From the NCBI GenBank assembly GCA_035315125.1, contig DATFYI010000003.1:1-9944 (forward strand): 9,944 nucleotides of DNA. The letters are read 5' to 3'. Origin of the DNA: DATFYI01 sp035315125 (lineage in GTDB: Bacteria > Chloroflexota > Anaerolineae > Anaerolineales > Anaerolineaceae). The first letter of the stretch is position 1; the number at the start of each line of letters is the position of its first letter. Under the pieces are notes generated by a model that was not told where the DNA came from, ran no database searches, and was given only the letters and a program-made list of their open reading frames with translations. Made by a program: the position numbers and the translations under genes. Below are positions 6,728 through 9,944 of the stretch, piece by piece.

Positions 6728-8090
6728 ACGAACCACCGTTTCGATCAGCCCGGCTGAATATAAACGTCTGCATGATGCCGAGATGAAATTACGTTTCATG
6801 GAAAAAGACCTGCCTGAGCTGATGAATGAATTTAAAGAAGACAAAGCTGCCAATCTCCAGGAAGATTTCAGCCAACTCGAAAAACGTCAAAACGACTTTT
6901 GCAATTTGTTGGACGGCTTGAACGATCAAATTCGTGAAATTGAAGAGAAAACCAATCAGACGTTGAGTGACGAACAAGCTGAATTTTGGAACTCCCTGCA
7001 GACGGTTATCGAAGATAATCAAAAGAATTACTCGCAAAACTTATTTGAACAAACCCGTACATTCAACGAGCTAATCGCCGAGCAACTGAATGCGCATCGA
7101 CAGGAAATATCCAATGTAAGCCGTTCCTTCCAAAATATTAATCGCCAGCAGAGTGAAAAGAAACAATTTGCCCAGGACTGGATTTCAGCGGCGCAAACTC
7201 TTTGCCAATTTATTTCTGACCATTTTAATGCCGGCCTTATTAATCCAGGTCAGTTTGATTCATTAATAGCCCGCCTAGACCAGGCGCAGCAAAATCTTGA
7301 TTATGGTTTGGAGGAAGCCGCATTAGTTATTGCACAAGATGTTTATACGCGTTGCTCTGAATTACGAATCGAGCTGGAAAAAAGCCAGAGCGAAAGGGAA
7401 ATCCTTTTTTCGACCGCTCGCCAGCAGACACGCCATCTTTATCACCTAGCAACCCGTAGCAATTCTTGTTCGGCGATGGATATTGAAGGCAAAGAGCTGC
7501 CTGTGCAAATTGATGTTGATTTTTGGACATCCGGTAATTTGAGTAAGCTGGTTGATCAGCTAACCAGTTATCTGGCGCAGTTTGAACATAATAATGATCA
7601 ATGGACTACAAAGGACTTGAAGGCCTATATTCAGGAGACCTTACCAGAGATACGTTCTGGTCTCGAAAATGCTATTTCCCAGGCACGCCTGAACGTCTTA
7701 TCTTCTCAGCTCAGGATCAATATCGCCGATGTCGTTGTTCAAGCGCTAGCCAGTCAGGGTTTTGAGGTCCAGCAATCCTTATACAGTGATAACGATATGC
7801 GGAAATCGTTTTGTGCTCGTTTGGGGAATCTTGAGGGCAGTGAGGTAATTGTCAAAATCTCCCCCATCCAGGGTGAACCGGGCCAAAACCAGCTCCATTT
7901 GCACTCATTGGATGCTGCTCAACACACTGAACATGAACTGCACCAACGTGCCCTTGAGATATCCACAGCCTTGCGGCAATATGGTCTTCATGTTAGTGGT
8001 TCAAAAGATCAAACAGCCACGCTTGAAGCAGATACCTCTCAGCAAAAAAATGGCAGGCAGCTAACAAAACCGGCTTCTATCCGGATCTAA
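6714..8090 (+). CDS. Coiled-coil protein with small alpha/beta C-terminal domain
   Basis: A 458-aa cytoplasmic protein that I do not recognise by name. A short N-terminal segment (KRTTVSISPAEYKRLHDAE, 5-23) looks like a strand followed by a helix, loosely recalling ribbon-helix-helix proteins. From about 23 to 240 it is almost all charged, Gln-rich helix with coiled-coil heptads, suggesting a long rod. A second helical region spans about 275-330. Residues about 330-428 look like a compact alpha/beta domain: helix RINIADVVVQALASQG, strand, a loop with DNDMRKSF, strand EVIVKISP, strand NQLHLHS, then helix ELHQRALEISTALRQYG. The tail is polar. There is no signal peptide or membrane segment. The ATG overlaps the end of the radical SAM gene by 14 bp (GGTGA just upstream), so translation is probably coupled. 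The ATPase gene follows after 18 bp. A scaffold or adaptor between the radical SAM enzyme and the ATPase is a plausible but untested role. Confidence 0.85.
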   Translation: MSGYKRTTVSISPAEYKRLHDAEMKLRFMEKDLPELMNEFKEDKAANLQEDFSQLEKRQNDFCNLLDGLNDQIREIEEKTNQTLSDEQAEFWNSLQTVIEDNQKNYSQNLFEQTRTFNELIAEQLNAHRQEISNVSRSFQNINRQQSEKKQFAQDWISAAQTLCQFISDHFNAGLINPGQFDSLIARLDQAQQNLDYGLEEAALVIAQDVYTRCSELRIELEKSQSEREILFSTARQQTRHLYHLATRSNSCSAMDIEGKELPVQIDVDFWTSGNLSKLVDQLTSYLAQFEHNNDQWTTKDLKAYIQETLPEIRSGLENAISQARLNVLSSQLRINIADVVVQALASQGFEVQQSLYSDNDMRKSFCARLGNLEGSEVIVKISPIQGEPGQNQLHLHSLDAAQHTEHELHQRALEISTALRQYGLHVSGSKDQTATLEADTSQQKNGRQLTKPASIRI

Positions 8091-8108
8091 TCTTCAGAAA
8101 GTCTTTTT

Positions 8109-9944
8109 ATGGGTAACCAACGATTATCAGCCCTTTTCGAGCCTGGCAATCACAGCCGTTACTCCATTTTATATGGTCCAGGGCTCGAAGATGTTTATTT
8201 TTCGGCTGATTACCAAGAACAAAATATTGAACAGGCCATGTTGGAGCAGCTAAAGCTACACGGCTATCAAAGGGTCGTTTTCTATTCCCCCCATCGCTCG
8301 ATCTATTTCCTCGATCATGAAAGCCAAAGGTTATCATCATCCAGGATTGATCACGCTCCGGCCAGTCAATATAATCAACCTTCCTCGACCCGTATGCAGG
8401 TATTAAAAGATGGCCCGCTTCAGGATCTTGTTTTTTACCAAACAGGCCAGACCGCCCGTTCAAATTTACCGCTTACAAAAATGGGTGATATCCATGCAAT
8501 TCGGTTGTTGGATACAATCTTAAAAGATGTCTCTGATATTAAATCAGCCCTGGTTATCGTTCAGGCTGAAACTGCTCTGCGTTTTATTGACGATCCACGC
8601 AGTGCGGCTGGCATTATTGGGGAATGGTCTCGTCTGCCGGCGGCAAATAAAAATATCTGCTGCTTTTTGTTTTCGGCACCAGATTACACCCGTTTAAGTG
8701 AAATTGCAGTCAGTTTACCGGTGCCTGAAATCAGCAGTGCTATATTAAACCGCAATCAATCCTTATTTGGCTATAGCACTTTAGCTATGATCGGTCCACC
8801 TGGAGAAGACGAAATTCTACAGGTTATCGGCTATAGTCACCGTCTCTACCACTATCAATTTAACCCGCAGGCCGTCGGTCAGCTCAATCAGTGGATGGCC
8901 TCAGAAGGGATATCATTACGTCAATGGCTATTGCGATTGGCAGAAATTCATTCGTTGGATTTGGATACTGCAAAAAGCCAGGGTTGGTTCAAAGCAGTAC
9001 GCAAACCTGATACTCGTATTGAGGATCAATTAAACGAGCTGGTGGGTTTAGACGATATTAAACGGAGGTTTCTCGAGCTGGTTGATTGGATTCGCTTGCG
9101 AGGATATATGTCTGCCCAGAACGCCAAGATTGACGAGCCCCCTTTATTGCATTTAATCTTTTCTGGAAATCCAGGAACAGGTAAAACAACATTGGCTCGA
9201 CTGGTCGGTGAGCTTTACCATGAAGTGGGAATATTAAGTCGCGGTCATTTGGTAGAAGTTAAAGGCAGCGATTTGGTGGCAGGTTATGTTGGCGGAACCG
9301 CAATTAAAACGAATAATGTGATCGATCAGGCTCTGGATGGGATTTTATTTATTGATGAGGCCTATGTTTTAACTGAACAAGAACGTGGTGGTTTTGGGCA
9401 GGAGGCGGTTGAGACCTTACTCGCGCGCATGGAAAACGAGCGACGACGTCTGGTTGTTATTGCAGCGGGCTATCCTGAAAAAATGGACCACTTTCGTCGT
9501 TCTAATCCGGGACTGGCTCGCCGGTTTCCAGAGGATAATTGTTTTTCTTTTACAGACTATCTGCCATCGGAGTTATGGCAAATCCTATCTCAAATGCTGT
9601 CGCAACGAGGTATCCCCATAGACGTGCGGGAGATCGATTTATTGCAAAGCATTATTCAACAAATCTACGCTCAAAGAGATGAGAGCTTTGGAAACGCCGG
9701 CGAGATGCGTAATCTGGCAGATAGCATTGAGCGTCGGCGGGCCGTTCGGATCATCCGGGAAAGGTTGAGTCCGGTAACACCCATGTTGATCGATGATGTA
9801 CCTGCAAAATATCGCCTGGGTCTATCGGATAGTTTTGAGCAGCTTCCGATGGTTATGAAAGAATTGGATGAGTTGGTGGGTCTTGAAAATGTTAAGACTT
9901 ACCTAAAACAACAAACTCACCGGCTTCAATTCGAGTCTTTAAAG
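8109..9944 (+). CDS. Tandem AAA+ ATPase, CbbX/SpoVK (CfxQ) type, 3' end outside window
   Basis: The reading frame is open for 612 codons to the window end with no stop. Residues 1 to about 300 form a long N-terminal region with no Walker motifs but alternating strands and helices (RVVFYSP, SIYFLD, SALVIVQ, ICCFLFSAP), perhaps a degenerate P-loop or other alpha/beta domain. A complete AAA+ module follows: ELVGLDDIK (310-318), Walker A GNPGTGKTT (353-361, K359), aromatic pore loop AGYVGGT (391-397), Walker B ILFIDEAY (412-419, D416 and E417), arginine-finger region NPGLARRF (466-473) and sensor-2 region GNAGEMRN (528-535). The pore loop and Walker set match the CbbX/SpoVK/EccA family, hexameric motors that remodel proteins. 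ELVGLENVK (588-596), 278 residues after its counterpart, shows that a second module begins at the edge. The ATG at 8109 is the first Met after the previous stop and lacks a strong ribosome site. Expected role: ATP-driven remodelling of a partner protein, possibly linked to the radical SAM enzyme. Confidence 0.92.
   Translation, partial: MGNQRLSALFEPGNHSRYSILYGPGLEDVYFSADYQEQNIEQAMLEQLKLHGYQRVVFYSPHRSIYFLDHESQRLSSSRIDHAPASQYNQPSSTRMQVLKDGPLQDLVFYQTGQTARSNLPLTKMGDIHAIRLLDTILKDVSDIKSALVIVQAETALRFIDDPRSAAGIIGEWSRLPAANKNICCFLFSAPDYTRLSEIAVSLPVPEISSAILNRNQSLFGYSTLAMIGPPGEDEILQVIGYSHRLYHYQFNPQAVGQLNQWMASEGISLRQWLLRLAEIHSLDLDTAKSQGWFKAVRKPDTRIEDQLNELVGLDDIKRRFLELVDWIRLRGYMSAQNAKIDEPPLLHLIFSGNPGTGKTTLARLVGELYHEVGILSRGHLVEVKGSDLVAGYVGGTAIKTNNVIDQALDGILFIDEAYVLTEQERGGFGQEAVETLLARMENERRRLVVIAAGYPEKMDHFRRSNPGLARRFPEDNCFSFTDYLPSELWQILSQMLSQRGIPIDVREIDLLQSIIQQIYAQRDESFGNAGEMRNLADSIERRRAVRIIRERLSPVTPMLIDDVPAKYRLGLSDSFEQLPMVMKELDELVGLENVKTYLKQQTHRLQFESLK

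Noticed and set aside
8107..8463. Minus-strand open frame of 118 codons
   Set aside because: It is antisense to the N-terminal part of the ATPase and has no recognisable protein features.

Overview
The window reads as chromosomal DNA of moderate GC from a bacterium, most likely a member of the Chloroflexota and perhaps class Anaerolineae. That placement is an inference. It rests on the Pro/Ser/Thr-rich linker behind the lipoprotein signal of the beta-propeller protein, on general protein style, and on mixed use of Shine-Dalgarno and apparently leaderless starts; there is no rRNA or other phylogenetic marker here. No tRNA, rRNA, CRISPR array, insertion sequence or phage gene was seen, and no stretch over 300 bases lacks a gene.

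Left part (1-2112, all minus strand). A GNAT acetyltransferase is followed by a soluble GAF-HisKA-HATPase histidine kinase, and then by the first 24 codons of its probable partner response regulator, which runs off the left edge. The kinase has a good predicted promoter (TTGTTA, 17 bp, TATAAT) and a leader of about 110-145 nt carrying a perfect 8-bp inverted repeat and a tiny ORF.

Middle part (2307-5988). A 12-TM major facilitator transporter and a lipoprotein with five WD40/TolB-like propeller repeats lie on the plus strand. The lipoprotein gene converges on a minus-strand orphan helical protein of 163 aa. Divergent from that gene is a single-TM protein with a PepSY-like C-terminal strand pattern. 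These look like ordinary, loosely connected genes.

Right part (5997-9944, plus strand). This is the most interesting region. A near-perfect sigma-70-type promoter (TTGACA, 16 bp, TATAAT) sits so close to the ATG at 6065 that the mRNA should be leaderless. It drives a tight three-gene run: (1) an NrdG-like radical SAM protein with a C-terminal extension; (2) a 458-aa coiled-coil protein with a distinct small C-terminal domain, overlapping gene 1 by 14 bp; (3) a large AAA+ ATPase of the CbbX/SpoVK type. The ATPase has a long N-terminal region without P-loop motifs, one complete AAA+ module, and the beginning of a second module at the right edge. It is 612 codons with no stop and is cut by the window end. 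The operon links a radical-generating enzyme, a coiled-coil scaffold or adaptor and a protein-remodelling motor. No NrdD or other glycyl-radical partner is in view, so a standard ribonucleotide reductase role is not supported here. I do not recognise this as a named system; its function is open, and the genes beyond 9944 are needed to judge it.
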